The notes under the pieces were generated by a model. The model saw nothing but the letters and a program-made list of their open reading frames with translations, was not told where the DNA came from and did not search any database. The translations under genes were made by a program, and so were the position numbers. Below are positions 1-14,100 of a stretch of 64,000 nucleotides of DNA, in pieces (the stretch's first letter is position 1; the number at the start of each line of letters is the position of its first letter). Source of the stretch: Branchinecta lynchi (lineage: Eukaryota; Arthropoda; Branchiopoda; Anostraca; Branchinectidae); contig JAKZAP010000003.1 of assembly GCA_023053575.1 (NCBI GenBank), forward strand, positions 5,308,561-5,372,560, given 5' to 3'.

Positions 1-329
1 ATCTGCCACATCTGTCTCTTTTCGAAGCGGATCAAGCTCCTGCTTATGGATTCAGAGGAGCGCATTTGTGTTTAATCCTTTTTTTGTCTACTCTGCAGTT
101 AAAGCTAATCGTCACCTAGTGTAAACTGAGGAAGTTAATAAATAAGGAAAAAGATGAGACTTATTTTCAGACAAAGCGACTGTTTTCAGAAAGTGGAAAT
201 CGAGGAAGTTTATAAATAGGGAAAAAGATATCCGGCAAATCATGTTTAAGAAAGGTCATCTCTAAGTAACTCTGAACGTGACCCTTGCCAGTAGGCCTAC
301 TACTAACAGAACATAATTTAATATTTAAC
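1..329. other. No recognised feature
   Basis: AT-rich DNA with no splice-flanked Cys-rich ORF. The expected upstream exon of the gene (ending in phase 1) is not evident here or anywhere before 1973. Confidence 0.5.
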
Positions 330-405
330 AGAGCAAAACGGATACGTCAGCTGAATTTTATTAGAGCTATATTTCGGCCCTTCTTGGCTAGGGTCCTCTT
401 CAGCA
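330..405 (-). repeat. Dispersed hammerhead-like repeat (family A), copy 1
   Basis: Read on the minus strand it has the CTGAAGA-like box, a stem-loop (GGACCC...AGGGCC), then GAAA followed by TATAGCTC. The same block recurs at 781-1010, 1100-1210, 6017-6175, 14281-14520, 23845-24240, 42185-42395, 46110-46600 and 55085-55180, in both orientations. Confidence 0.6.
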
Positions 406-775
406 GAGGCGTTACTAGTCAAAATGTTCGGGGCGGGGGGGGGGGGGGGGTGGGGGGGGGCAAGGTATTTACTGACTAGCTGATCATTTTTACTGACTGT
501 TTTTGCAAGAAAAACTACTATTTCTTAGGAAGAAAACTATCGTTTTGACGAGAATGAGACTGATTTTCAGAAACACCGATTGTTTTAACAAAAAATCTAT
601 GTTTTCGCGGAAAACCGACTTTTTTTTACAGAAAACTTGAGAGTTTTCCAGAATCGACTGTTTTTGCAAAAAATTGCGACGCTTCGTTCCGACTCGGTTA
701 TTTTTTACCGACCGGCCGACACCATGGGGGGGGGGGGGGGGAGGGGGGAAGGGCGCACAAGTTCGTTTTTCCAAC
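406..775. mobile_element. G-run MITE family F, copy 1
   Basis: Starts GAGGCGTTACTAG, then a long G run, many spaced copies of GAAAA-AC-GACT-like words, a TTCG-rich block near GCGACGCTTCG, and a second long G run. The same order occurs at 41612-41885 and 60499-60778, so this is a non-autonomous element family. Confidence 0.55.
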
Positions 776-780
776 GTGAG

Positions 781-1010
781 CGGCTTTGAACCTGAACAGG
801 ATCCTTCAAGAAGGGCCGTAATATAGCTCCAATAAAATTCACATGACGTATCCGTTTCGCTCTGTCACATATGATTCACAGTCGGCTTGTGCTGAAGGAA
901 TATTTGTAACTTCAGCGGCTTTGAACCTGAAGAGGACCCATGCCAAGAAGGGCCGAAATGTAGCTCTAATAAAATTAAGCTGACATATCCGTTTTGCTGA
1001 CGTAGCCCTG
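781..1010 (+). repeat. Family A repeat, two direct copies
   Basis: Two head-to-tail copies; the second is intact (CTGAAGA ... GGGCC GAAA TGTAGCTC) and the first is damaged (CTGAACA, CCGTAATA). Both are followed by AATAAAATT and a cap resembling GACATATCCGTTTTGC. Confidence 0.6.
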
Positions 1011-1099
1011 GGTGAGCCATACAGACAGTTACGAACATTTAGCACTTAATATAACCTAAACGCGGATCAGTCTTCCTAAACGACTACCTCATTAATTAT

Positions 1100-1210
1100 T
1101 CCTTCAGCTTAACCTGACTGCGAATCATGTTTGTCTGCGCCAAACAGATAAGTCAGCTGAGAATCATTTCACCGATAACTGGGCCCTTCTTGACAAAGGT
1201 CTCCTTCTGG
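1100..1210 (-). repeat. Family A repeat, degenerate copy
   Basis: Retains CTGACTGCGAATCATGTTTG, AGATAAGTCAGCTGA and CGGGCCCTTCTTG-like blocks in the usual spacing, but the GAAA box is lost. Confidence 0.45.
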
Positions 1211-1559
1211 CTAAATCTAGAAGACGAACCTGCGAGATCGTAGCGATCGAAATGCCGTTAACATGTGATTCAGTTAACTTATCCGTTTAGCGTACACCTT
1301 CTGTATACATTTTCCATCTCTCAACATTGTTGTAACGTTGGAGTTTGCAAACCCACTAAATACCAGAGAAAAGCTCACTATTCCATACACTTTTTGTCCT
1401 CGAGCTTGGCTCTTTATACATTATTTAGTTTGTGTTAGGCAGATCTTATATTTATGTATGTATGTATTGTACATGGAAAGCCCACGGGCCATGGTACAAA
1501 AAAATATTACGCAAATCAAATACTAACTACATATTCAACCCATTTTCTGAAGACGAAAC

Positions 1560-1794
1560 AAAGACGAAACAAATCCGCTTGTGCGGGCTGCATCTGCCCC
1601 GCTTTGAGGTTGTCTCTGCCTGTGTGGCTGGAATGGGAGCGGTCTCAGCGTGTGACCCAGGTTCCACCTGGAGCCCGTTCAACCTGACTGATTTAGTTTA
1701 GTATACTGTTTGTTTCGAGTGTTTTATTTTTGTTTTATTTTTTATGGTTTTCAAAAACCGTTAAATAAAAGGAAATTTAATTGAATTGAATTGA
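1560..1794 (+). mobile_element. Possible non-LTR retrotransposon 3' end
   Basis: A short open stretch ends SPFNLTDLV-stop at 1699 and is followed by an AT-rich tail finishing in TTGAATTGAATTGAA, a simple-repeat tail of the kind left by CR1/RTE-like LINEs. No RT motif is visible, so this rests on the tail. Confidence 0.3.
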
Positions 1795-1972
1795 AAGAAG
1801 ACTAACTACATAATTAAAACACTTTAAAAGAACAAAGACCTGTGTCTCAGTCCTACCTGAACAAACACTGCCAGGTTTTTAATAGTATGATGACCGCGTG
1901 AGGATGACCGTGTGGCGACGCCCTAGAAGTTCTCTAGAAAATTAAGGAATTGATTTACAATTTTAATTTTAG

Positions 1973-2148
1973 GCATCAGACCAACTTGCGATCCTCGGGC
2001 TTTGAGCGAAGTCTGTGACCCCTTCGACTGTGACCTAGATTGCCCATTTGGAAACGCCTTTGATTCAGCCGGTTGTCCAGTTTGTAAATGCAAAGATCCC
2101 TGCGACAAGGTGCGATGTGGGGATAATGAAAGCTGCAAGGTAGTAGAG
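1973..2148 (+). CDS. Exon a: antistasin-like domain
   Basis: Two bases complete an upstream codon, then 58 codons. Acceptor is TTTTAATTTTAG and donor GAG|GTAAGT. It reads [14 protein letters not shown], then a Cys ladder ending [10 protein letters not shown], the signature of the antistasin repeat, followed by [18 protein letters not shown], the Cys stretch that often follows such repeats. No ATG can start it, so it is internal. It ends in phase 0, matching the next exon. A LINE 3' fragment lies 300 bp downstream in the intron. Confidence 0.82.
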
Positions 2149-5100
2149 GTAAGTGCATAAGCTTATGCGAGATAAGCTGGAATAAAAATGGGGAGTAGAC
2201 TATTTTGAGAGACAAAACTGTTTTTGGGGATAAAGTGTTTGGGAATGTTGGTTAGTTTGAGTATGGAACACAAAGAACATTTTTGTACATTTTTTCTTTG
2301 TTTTTTATTTAACTTACGGTGAGCTGTGATAAAATGGTTGTTTATTGGATTATGATCCTGGAAATGTATTTATTTAATTATTGGATTTATTGGAATCGAT
2401 ATGTTGGAAGTCAGTTATATTTTGTCCTTTTTTATAACCATGTTCCATTGTAGCTTTTAGGGTTCTATCTGTCTGTATAATGACAGTATGGAGGATTTAG
2501 CTCACGAGAAAAGAAATACAACAAGAGCAGGATTTGTTCTCAGGAACATAGGTGTGAGCGTCTGGAATGACCTTCCGGAATCCGTCAGAGCGGCTGTAAG
2601 TCTAGCATCATTCAAGAGAATGGTTAAATCCCATTCTTTGAAAAAGAAAGAAGTGTGATAAGAGGAAAGGGTATTTATTTAATGTTATTTATTTATTTAT
2701 CCCCCCCCCCCTTGGGGTAATGGGGGGTAATGAAGGAATGTCATAGTGGTTAGAATTGCGGCCACAATCAGCATTCTTTTGTCCTAAAAGTGGCCGTAAA
2801 TTGTTTGTTTAATTTATATGTTTTTATGATTTGCAGTCGGCTTGGGAACAATTAAAGTTTAACTGAAAAGGAACGGGGACGATTAAAGCTTAAGTGAAAA
2901 GAAACCCATCTAAGGAATTTTAATTTTTTCATCCAGAGCTCCAGCAGTAACAATACGGAGAGTAATAACACGCGGAAAATTTGAATTTCAACAACGGCCT
3001 GCATATCTGCCCATCCAGTCTGTCCTGACGATGAGCGATCACCTTTAATCGGACATTTGTATTTTAGTTCTCATGATGCTGATGATGATGAAATTTTATT
3101 TATATTTTAGTTCTGACGATGATGATGGTGATGACATTTTACTTAAGCACTTACAAGCGGGAAATAAAAGACAAGGAAAAGGAAAAAATACACTGAGCTT
3201 TCAGTAATGTAGTAAATGCACGAGAAAAGAAAATAATCATTAAAAAAAGATAAAGGACTAATCGGGTCTAAAAAATCTTCTTCCTAGAAGGAATGCGGAG
3301 AAGTAAACTTCACAAAAATTAGTTCTCAGCAGCGGCTTACATTTATAGTTGGTAAATTTAGAGGGACAAGCAGATAGAGGTACTACAAATCCGAAAGAAT
3401 AAGTTCATCTGATGAAATCGATGGATAACGGACAAACGAAGTAACGCATTTTTATTGAGTTTTCAGGCCTATTCAAGTGAATGAGTACTGTCACTAGACT
3501 GTCGAGTCTCAGCTCTATTCGGTTAAACTTTAAATATGAAAATTAACTGATTGAATAGCATTTTCGCAGAAAGATTAGTGACTGAAGACCAAAGCGATAA
3601 ATTATTTTAGTCTCGTAATCTTTTTTTTAGATATTTGTCTATTTAACTACACTGCGTTCTGTTTGGTTCAGCACCCCACCGTGTATTGCCTCAGGGTGTT
3701 TACATGAATCAGTGGGATCTGAATGCCGTAGTTGTATAATTATTTAGTCGTGTGTGAGACATCTGAGAAAAAATAAAGAAGTTTGTTTTTTGCAACCAAG
3801 TTTAGGTTTACCCAGGGTAAATATATAGATTTGCCTTTGTGACAATGATTGAATTGTAGGCTATACCCTGTTTCTTTGGGTCCTCCCAAGTTTTGGAGGA
3901 TACAAGGGAATTAATAAGAGTGGCCTAAAACAATTCAGAAAACCAGATTCAGCATAATTAAGCTAAGACACTCTCAAATTTTTTTATTTATTTTTTGGTA
4001 CCTTTCTCCTCGCTATTATTTTCCGTTCCCTGAACCGTTCAGTTTCGTTTTTTTACTCGACTTATTAAACAATGAAACTGAATGGTACGTGTGCGCCGGT
4101 ACGGAAACCAAAACAAGAGCATTATGTCACGCTTGAGAGATTTGGTTTTTCGTTACTCAGGTTTCTTACGAAAGAGAAATCCGCAAAAATGTGACTCACT
4201 CCTGAATCTTAAAACCCGAAGTTCACTGGTTGGCAATGTGCCTAAGCTGAGGCCTGTCGGGTCCGCCGCAGCTCTCAAAAGATCTCCCATCAAATTAGAA
4301 GGATCAGTAGCTCAGCCTCTGATGTCTCTTGTCGCTGTGGCTAATGACCAGGTGGAGAGGGTAGCTGAAGGGTTTAGGGCACCGTGGTTTCTAAGGTTGA
4401 CGACAATTAAGGTATATTCCCGATGAAAAATTTGTAGCCTGCGTAGTAGTACGAAAACGTTGCATGTAATACTATGTAATAGCAAAGAATACTATCATTT
4501 AATGTGCCTCAGACTGGTCCAATCTTATGTAGTAGTATCCAGTAGCATCCTGTCTTGCCATAGTAGCATCCAGTCTTGCTAATAGTAGCATATAGTAGTA
4601 TGCAGTAACACGGTAGCCTTGAAGTAGAAGCATGTAGTAGCATCGTTTTTCATACTACTTCGTAGTACTATTTTGAGATAGATTTTTCATTGGGTTGTGC
4701 TCCGCCAGTTATCTCGTGAGTTCCCATGTGAGACTTTTGACAGTACTGTCAGTAAAATGGTCAGAGTGTCTAGACGGGTCACTTTCTCAAAAAAGCCTGC
4801 GGTCGTACATCGGTATTTCTTATGATCCTTTTGGATAAAACCAAACAAGGTCAGAGACTTAACTTGAAGATGGGAAAGGCCCCGCGGCCATCCGTGTTTG
4901 CACTGCCAGTGGTAGTACTTACAAGATATTTTGATTTTTAGATTTATTGGTTGTTGAGCAGACCGAGTGCCATCATTGCAAAAATCACAAACAAAGCTCT
5001 CACTAAAAAATAAACGCACAAAACCAAAAAAACAAAAACTTCTCCTTAATCTGTCTTTTCTCCAAAGACATTTTTTTGTTTTTCCCTATTCCAAAAATCT

Positions 5101-8100
5101 ACTCCTTTTGTTCCATCGCTATCCTCAAGAATCGCCCCAGTCTCTTAATCGTATAAAACACTAATTCTTAGCAACTCTGATTAACCATTCTTCATCAAAT
5201 TTACCCACACCGTACTGTTCTTTCCCCCATTTACAGATTCATACACTCGCAAACCACATGAACGAAACTCTCATTCAGACACCCGCACATCGGACAGAAG
5301 TAATTAATTCTGTAAGCATTAAAAAGGTAGACAAAAATAGATAGGCTACATAACCCGTAAAAAAACGAGGACTAAAATCTGCCTCAAGATCCATATTGTA
5401 AAATGGGATGATAAAATATTTTTCAAAGTTTTGGAGTTGACCCGTACTTTATGATGACTTTCTCACACGACCGAAATATCCGCGAATTTATCAAAATTAC
5501 GCGAACTTCGAAAGGAATTCGCAATCTGCTTCGGCCATAAGAGGATGGGTGATCGGGCAACCGTACCAGCGACTATATTATGCAGAACTGAAGCTTGACA
5601 CTATTTCTTTATTGTCCTTCTAAGTGACCAATCAGCTTGGTTTCGGTTTTCCTTTTGCTGTTGTTTTCTTGTTTTTGTTCTAAAGACACATCCACTTCCC
5701 ATATTTTTGTTTGCATAGTTAAGCCCCGCAGTTTTGTTGTTTGTTATTCCGGTAAGCTCTTCAGTATGCCTTTAACTATTCCCTCTTATAGCTAAACTGC
5801 GTCTCCGGGCCCTGCCCTCCTTTGCCCATCTGCGTACCCCTCAAAGATAAAATCTGCGGCTCTGGAACCCCTCTGAAGGCATCTGACGGCCATGAAGTTC
5901 AATGCGGTCCGCTAGGTGTCAGCTGTCCCACTTCGCACAAGTGCAACCTCAGTCCCTTCGGAGACTATGCTGTCTGCTGCCCGAAACCAAGTAAGTTGAA
6001 ACTCCGTACTTGGAGGATAAATATTCCTTCAGCCCAAACTGACTGCGAATCATATTTGACAGTGCAAAACGGATACGTCAGCTGAATGTTATTAGAGCTA
6101 TATTTCGGCCTTTCTTGGCAAGGGTCCTCTTCAGGCTCAAAACGGCTCAAGTTGGAAAAACGAACTTGTGGTTTTCTCACAAGATTGCACTATCAAATAT
6201 AAGTTGAAACTCTAATTATTAGACTTCTTTGTAATTGAGCTTACGATTGGAGCGTACGGCAATAGCTTTCAAGGCTACCGTCTTTTGTAAAGCTTTTTAG
6301 CTGTTCCGTCCGATAAAATGCCCACTTAGGCTATTTCTTTTATTTTGTTTATGTGTTTGTTAAAAAAACACTTGCGGATTGGATCTGTAAATTATACTGT
6401 AATTGGAGAACTTAAATTTTTTGGGATGCTTGACTTTTTACTATATAGTGTGTCAAAGATTAGTTGAGTATATTGGAACCCATGTGACTCAGCAGTTATG
6501 CTGTACCTCCTTTTATTTGTAGTGTATTTGTGAAATACGCCGTTTCCAAGGTTTTCAGTGAGGAAAATAAAAACTCACGGATATTAGCCTACATTGCTAA
6601 TTATTCAAAGAGAATTCATTGTGCTCATGGAAGGAAATTGAGAATCGCGGCGTCGCCAAGTCCAGGTGGTGAAGGTGGTTAGCTACTTGCTAATAGCAAC
6701 CTGAAGGAAATAAATGTGTGTACGATTCTTTCAGTATTAATTGCACTTTCGTGAAAGGAAAAGGTCGCTGGTGTCGTGATGTGCAACAGGAGTCGGTTCT
6801 AAGCAGGAACAGTGTGTTCTGAAGCCTGCTCTGAATCTCTCTGATACATGAAATCTTGTCTGTCCATGATTGCCACCCGCAACAGATCGTGGATTTGGGT
6901 GAAGCAAAAGCGGAAGATCAGACTAGGCTTGGGATCTTATGTGTTCATACGGGCTTTAAGCTATCTTTTTTTTAAATTTAGGAGCAAAGATAATGTGTTG
7001 TCCCCAGATGGACCATTTATTCCCCCCACCCTTCCCGTCTTCCGTGCGTCGGTTCGAGAGGAATACTGGCAATCAATTTTCTACATATCCTGCTGATTTT
7101 TCTGCCCAATTTTTACGTCGTTTATTCTATCATTTATTTCTGGTCATATCTTGTAAGTGTACTAGTTGATTTGTCTCGTGTCTGTGTATTTCGTTAATAT
7201 TGTATTCCACTTCTAGCTTTGAGCTATTTGGAAAACAAACTTAATTGATTGATTGATGTGAGTAAATTTTGTTGCTATTTTTAGGAGAAGCCTGCGCCCA
7301 ACCATTACTCACCGGTTTCTGCAACTCTACAATCCCTCGCTGGCACTTTAACACCAAGAGCAACCGTTGTGAGCCGTTTACGTTTTCCGGTTGCGGTAGC
7401 AACTTGAACAACTTTGAGTCGGAGCAACACTGCAAAGCAACCTGCCCGGTTCAGACATCCTGTGAGAAACAGCGGGAGAAAAATCTTCGACTGCTAGAGA
7501 AGTACAAGAAGGTCGTCTTCCTCCCCAAGTGCAAAGAGGGAGGCGAGTTCGAGACCGTCCAGTGCCTGGATGAACTTGGAATTTGCTGGTGTGTGGATAA
7601 GCACGGCGACCCCGTAAAAGGCACGCTTACGCGAGGCAAGCCGATTTGTAGCGTGAGGCAGGCTAGGCAGCACTCTATCGACAAGATGAGTAAGTACCTC
7701 TCTAGTTTCGTTCAGTACCTCTTAGCAGTAGTACCTAATACCTTCCACTTCCGAGGGGCCGGGGTGGGGGGGGAGGACTCCCGTATTATCCAGATGTAGA
7801 CCTCCTAGCGCTTTTGTGAGGGCATTGACTGTCCTGCGTTGATATTAGTTGCGTTCTTGCAGATACAATGGTATCTGATACCACGGTCTAAAGTCATTTT
7901 TGCAGTCATCGTGGTATCTGATACTACGGTCAAAAGGCGTTTTTGCAATTATCGTGGTATCTGGCCAGTTACCGTGGTATCCGACATTCAGATACCACGG
8001 TCTGACCAGGGTAACTGACTGTAGTATCTGGAAAAGCCATCTCACTTTCATCAGTTTTTGTGAAATTGGTAGGAAAGAAGTTTAGCACTTAGTGATGTGA

Positions 8101-11100
8101 CTGAATATCAGTTTTTCTTTTGGGATGACTTCGAAAAGCGCAATTTTGGCTATTGACATTGTCTATTGTCTATCAGTAACCGTATATGAGATACCACGGT
8201 AACCGAAAAAAACGATTCATACTGCAGATCCAGTTACCGTGGTAACAGAAACCATGGTATCTGCAAAAACGCAACTATCGACTCCCTGTCAGCAAGGCCT
8301 ATTATCTTAACACTTTTTGGATCACTTATTATTAGAATTATTATTATTATTAATTTTATTTCTTCAAAACTCAGGAGTCAATAATATTTGTTCAGCAACA
8401 ATACGTCAGTCACATTAATGCACCTGAATATAAAGGAACTGTCTAAGCCTACAAATACAATATAAAAGTCGTCGACCGTCTAGGAAAAGAAGCACGTAAA
8501 TCGGTTAAATTGAAAGTTTCTTCGGTACTTCGTGAGTTCAGGGGAAATTTAAGTTTGAAAAGGAAAAAAGGGTATCCGATCAACAGCCCCTGTTCCCTTT
8601 CCGGCGAGGGAGACGATGACCTAGCCCCCTTTGTTGCACGGTGTCGCGAGCTGGGGGGATTGGGGGATACTGTTTCCTGATATCGTGAAGAGCACATCTC
8701 CAGGTGCAATTAGCGCAGTATGTAGATTTGTACTAAATATTAAGATAAAAGTTGGTCGGGCGAGTGTATTTTAGTTTATCTAGTGTGATATCAGTATTTA
8801 TTATGAAGTTTTATATTTAGTTGTTTGTATCCCTAAGGCTTTAAATACAATACTAGACCTACGTTGCCTGGGCAACGTGAAGTGTTGCGGCAACCTTTGT
8901 CCGGCTTCGCCGGCTAAAGTGTTGCGAGAGCAACACTTTGGTTTTGTTTCTTCGCTGTCGGTTAAATGCTGAAATTGTCAACTTATCGAAGCTTTTAAAA
9001 CGGTATGTTCTAAAAAGAATAATCACATAATCAAAAGCTGTTCTTCAGCGTTGTAAAACCACCAACAAAACAATATCGGAAGAAGGCTATCCGTAACGTT
9101 TCAGGATTAAAATACCATAGATGACACTATTTATTATTACAAAACTACCTTATTGTTTTACATTACCGTATCGTTTGTACCCGTTGCGTAAACAGTTAAT
9201 CCTAGGTTATAGCAATAGACCATCGATACAAACTTTCTTACTGTCATATTTACAGAAATCGAATACAATGTGCACCAATTTTCAAAAATTTCTAGCCCCT
9301 CGTGAATCGATCTTACTTACAAGTCCGTCTCCCGTGATTGACATCAAATTCACCGGAAACAAATAATGGATACACCAGCTATCAAAAGTTGCAAACCCCT
9401 CATCGCTGAAGATGATTATAGCATAAAAGCCGATTATTACTTACAAGTCCCATGCATGTCTTACAATTGGGAACAAAATTGTTCTTACCATCGAATACAC
9501 CTGAGACAAATAACAGGTATACCAACTAGCAAAAGCTGCAAACTCCTCGTTGCCGAAGATGATTATGAGCTAACAGTCGACTGTTGCTTACAAGTCCCTT
9601 ACATGTCTCACAACTGGTATCGCCTATTTTTGGTTTCAGTGTGTACCTTACTCCTGAAGTTGTCAACCCCTTGAAACTTTCAAACTGGTTTATCTCATGA
9701 AGGATTTTTGTTCAAAACCATGGATGGTATATATTTTGATCAGCTCTTCAAGGGCTATCGATTGCCCTAACCACAACAAAACCATATCGGAAAAAGGGAC
9801 TAAATTGACTTTGCAGTCAGTTGAACTTTATCCTTTTCAATCGTAGACGTCGTGACGGATGAAAACTTGGAATAATATCCTATATAATCTAGTTGGTATT
9901 ATAAAGCTATCCGTAACTTTTTAGGATTAAAATACCATAGATGACACTATTAATTATTACGAAACTACCTTGTTTTACATTACAGTATCGTTTGTACCCG
10001 TTGCGTTAACAGTCAATCCTAGGTTACAGCGATAGACCAACGATACAAACTTTCTTACCGTCAGATTTATATAAATCGAATACAATGTGCAACAATTTGC
10101 ATAAATTTCTAGCCCCTCGTGCACCGATTCTACTGACAAGTCCCTTTCCCGTGATAGACATCAAGTTCACCGGATAAAAATAATGGGTACACCGACTAGC
10201 AAAAGTTGCAAACCCCTCATCGCTGAAGATTTGTGTAGCATAACAGCCGATTATTACTTACAAGTCCCTTGCATGTTTTACATTTGGGAACCAAATTGTT
10301 CATCAAATGACAGGTACGCCAACTAGCGAGAGCATCAAACCCCTCATTGCCGAAGATGATTATGAGCTAACAGTCGCCTGTCGCGTACAAATTCCCTAAA
10401 TGTCTCACAACTGGTATCGCCTATTTTTGGTTTCAGTGTGTACCTTACTACTGAAGTTGTCAACCCCTTGAAACTTTCAAACTGGTGTATCTCATAAAGG
10501 AAATGTTTTTTTACCAAAAAATGGATGTCATATACTTTGATCAGCTCATCAGCGGCTATCGATTGCCGTCGAAGTTGAACTTTATCCTTTTCAATCGTAG
10601 ATATCGTGACGGATGAAAACTTGGAACAATATCTTATATAATCTAGTTGATATTATAAAGCTATCCGTAACTTTTCAGGATTAAAATACCATAGATGACA
10701 CTATTAATTATTACAAAATTACCTTATTGTTTTACATTACCGTATCGTTTGTACCCGTTGCGTAAACAGTTAATCCTAGGTTATAGCGATAGACCATCGG
10801 TACAAACTTTCTTACTGTCATATTTACAGAAATCGAATAGAATGTGCACCAATTTTCAAAAATTTCTAGCCCCTCGTGAACCGATTCTTACTTACAAGTC
10901 CCTCTCCCGTGATTGACATCAAATTCACCGGAAACAAATAATGGGTATACCAGCTATCAAAAGTTGCAAGCCCCTCATCGCTGAAGATGATTATAGCATA
11001 AGCTTTTTAAACGGGATGTTCTAAGAAAATTAATCATATGATCAAAAGGTATTCTTCAGCGTTGTAAAAACAACAACAAAATAATATAGGAAGAAGGGAC

Positions 11101-14100
11101 TAAATTAACTTTGCAATCAGTTGTACTTTATCCTTTTCAATCGTAGTCATCGTGACGGATGAAAACTTGAAACAATATCTTATATAATCTAGTTGGTAAT
11201 AGAAAGCTATCCGTAACTTTTCAGGATTAAAATACCATAGATGACACTATTAATTATTATGAAACTACCTCATTGCTTTACATTTTCGTTTGTATCCGTT
11301 GTGTAAACAGTTAATCCTCGGTTACATTGATAGACCATCGACACAAACTTTCTTACCGTCAGATTTATAGAAATCGAATACAATGTGCACCCATTTGCAA
11401 AAATTCCTAGCCCCTCGTGAACCGATTCCTACTTACAAGTCCCTCTCCCGTGATATACATTAAGTTAACTGGAAACAAATAATGGGTACACCAGCTAGCA
11501 AAAGCTGCAAACCCATCATCGCAGAAGATGATTGTAGCATAACAGCCGATTATTACTTACAAGTCCCTTGCATATCTTGTCATTGGGAACCAAATTGTTC
11601 TTACCATCGAATACACCGGAAACAAATAACAGGTATACCAACTAGCAAAAGCTGCAAACCCCTCATTACCGAAGATGATTATGGGCTAACAGTCGACTGT
11701 TGCTTAAAAATCCCCTATATGTATCATAACTGGTGTCGCCTATTTTTGGTTTCAATGTACCTTACTATGAAGTTGTCAACCCCTTTGAAATTTTCAAACT
11801 GGTGTATCTCATGAAGGAATTTTTGTACCAAAAAATGGATGACACATACTTTGATCAGCTCACCAATGGCTATCGATTGCCGTCGAAAAAAAAATTCTAC
11901 CTGTCTTAGTTCAAAAGTTGACTTTTTTGCCGGCCAACTTTCTAACGTCACGACTTAGAAAGGAGCAAAGGATAAGCTCTAGTTTCTTTAGCAATGAGAG
12001 AACTTTTAAAGTTTAAGAGGCACATCTGATACCGTTACTCTACCACAACCCAAAGTGCAAAAAAAAAAAAATTATAAACTCAGCTGAAATCGTCGCAGAC
12101 ATGGACAGAAACAATAGATGGCAGCACTTTCGGACCCGTGGGAAAAAGCCACTTTTTTGTCTCTGTAGATTTTTCTATTCATCACTCAAAGAAGATATGT
12201 TGGCTGTGGGGCCGGGTAACTGCCGCATATATTTAACACTTATAGATTTTAGTCCATCTTCAATTTGAAACTGGTGCCTGCCTGCTTGCGTGCTAGAACG
12301 GAGCTTTCCACTCGAAAGCAGAAACATCTTTTGATGAAACGAAAGGTTCGCTACACAACTTCAGATAGTCCTCTCTGACATAGGCTATACAACTCCACTT
12401 CACTTCGCAAACCGTAGGCTCTGGCTCGATGACAAGCAAAAACCATCCTTATTGGCCCCAGGCAAGAGTTCTACGGAGCTTTCCAAAATGTAATGTCATA
12501 TTCATCAATCCGGCCTAAGGTCCACACTTTCCGTAAAAACCGCACAGGTTAGACCCTTCTCAGTTACCAGGAATAAAATGAAATCGGAGTCATAGGAAAA
12601 AAAAAAAAAAAAAAAAAAAACGAGGACAAAACCAAAGTGTTGCTCTCGCAACACAATTAAATATATCGTTTTGTACAAGTCCTGACGCCTTAAATAAACA
12701 TTTGTCGAATTTTAGATAGAGTTTTGATTACTTCTAGTGTGATGGAAAGCCAGAGACGGGAGACTGTCGAAGAGAATATTGAAAATAATCACTTCATCTT
12801 TTTAGTCTGTGAAGAAGGTGTTACAGTCCATGTCTGTGACAAATCCTTGTGTGACAACAAGGTTTGCATAGCCGACACAACTGCTCGCTGCAAGATCAAC
12901 GCGTGTGGAGGGTGTAAGATTGAATTCTACGACGCCAGAGGCAGTACAGTCGATTGCACCAACGGCTTAACTAAATGCCAGGTAGGCTTTAAAGATGACC
13001 TACTCTACTTTGTGTTACTGAATCCAAACCATGAGTTCACATTTATTTATATTTATTTATTTGTTTATCTTAGAACAGAGGAGTACAAAATATAATGTAT
13101 AAAATAGAACTATGCCTAAACCATCTGATCCGTTCAGTGATCCATTCATACTATAAAAAATACACGTGATTTCGACAGCTAAATTACAATTCTTTACGTA
13201 GTATATTATCCATTATTAAAAACGGGTACAGGTTGTGGGTTTGTAGGGCTAGCGAAGCTTTTTTTTATAAAAGTTGGCCATCTTGTTCTTCAAATTTAAA
13301 ACTGGGTCTTACACTTTAAAATCAGAAACCGTTTAACGGGCCATCGAGCTCTTTGAGATTGTGTTTGAATTTTGATGTCGCTTTATGAAAAAACTGAACT
13401 TGAATCACCGAATCTCACCCTGCACAGAATCTCAGGCCTCGCAACCTTCCTGTTTCCAAAGACTTCTAGGGCATGTTTAAGGCCTCGTACGTTTCGATTT
13501 TTTTGCTCATACCTCATTTTTGCTAGCGTTTACAGATGATAGACCTTTCAGCTTCCAGCGTTGTCGCTTACAAAGAGCGTGTTCCACCCTACTTACCGTA
13601 GTTATTACGCATGACGTCACAAATTTTGGCTTCAAGGCTGGAACGTATTTTTGTATTTTCGCCAATATATCACTCCACGGGGTAATCCGGGCAGTCACGT
13701 TACAGAGATCCGCAGTTACCGAGCTTACTACGCTCCCGAGTATCGTAAGCAAATAGTCAGTATTAGTTCCTATTTCGAGAAGGCTGAAGGGTCAGCGTAG
13801 TAACTTTTCCTGAGGTTGGAACGGAAATAGTAACTAATAGTTGTTGTGAGAAGGATGGAGTAAGTAAAGCCGAGCGCAATTAAATTTCGTCGCCTGCTAT
13901 TATATTATGGCAAAAATCCTGTTTGGGATGCATTTTTGCTATGATTTATTAATATGGTATTATGGTAAAAACACGTCTATCTACATGATATAAAGGCAGA
14001 AACATGATTTAAATTGATTAAGTTTTTCTATCAAATCACTGACTGACAGTGGCCCTGCACTAGGGATTATCATCTAGACCCTAGCTCTCAAAGTCCTCCC

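Noticed and set aside
4082..4426. 114-codon plus-strand ORF as a gene
   Set aside because: No domain, no splice context and no repeat of the frame elsewhere; open by chance in intron 1.
7841..8280. CRISPR-like array of GTGGTATCTGATACCAC repeats
   Set aside because: Repeats are palindromic, unevenly spaced and lie within a TIR element of eukaryotic type.
9366..11814. Cys-containing ORFs of 102 and 110 codons ([16 protein letters not shown]) as a small secreted gene family
   Set aside because: They lie in tandem units in which two of four copies are broken by indels; no splice sites, signal peptide or conserved spacing. They follow from the repeat.
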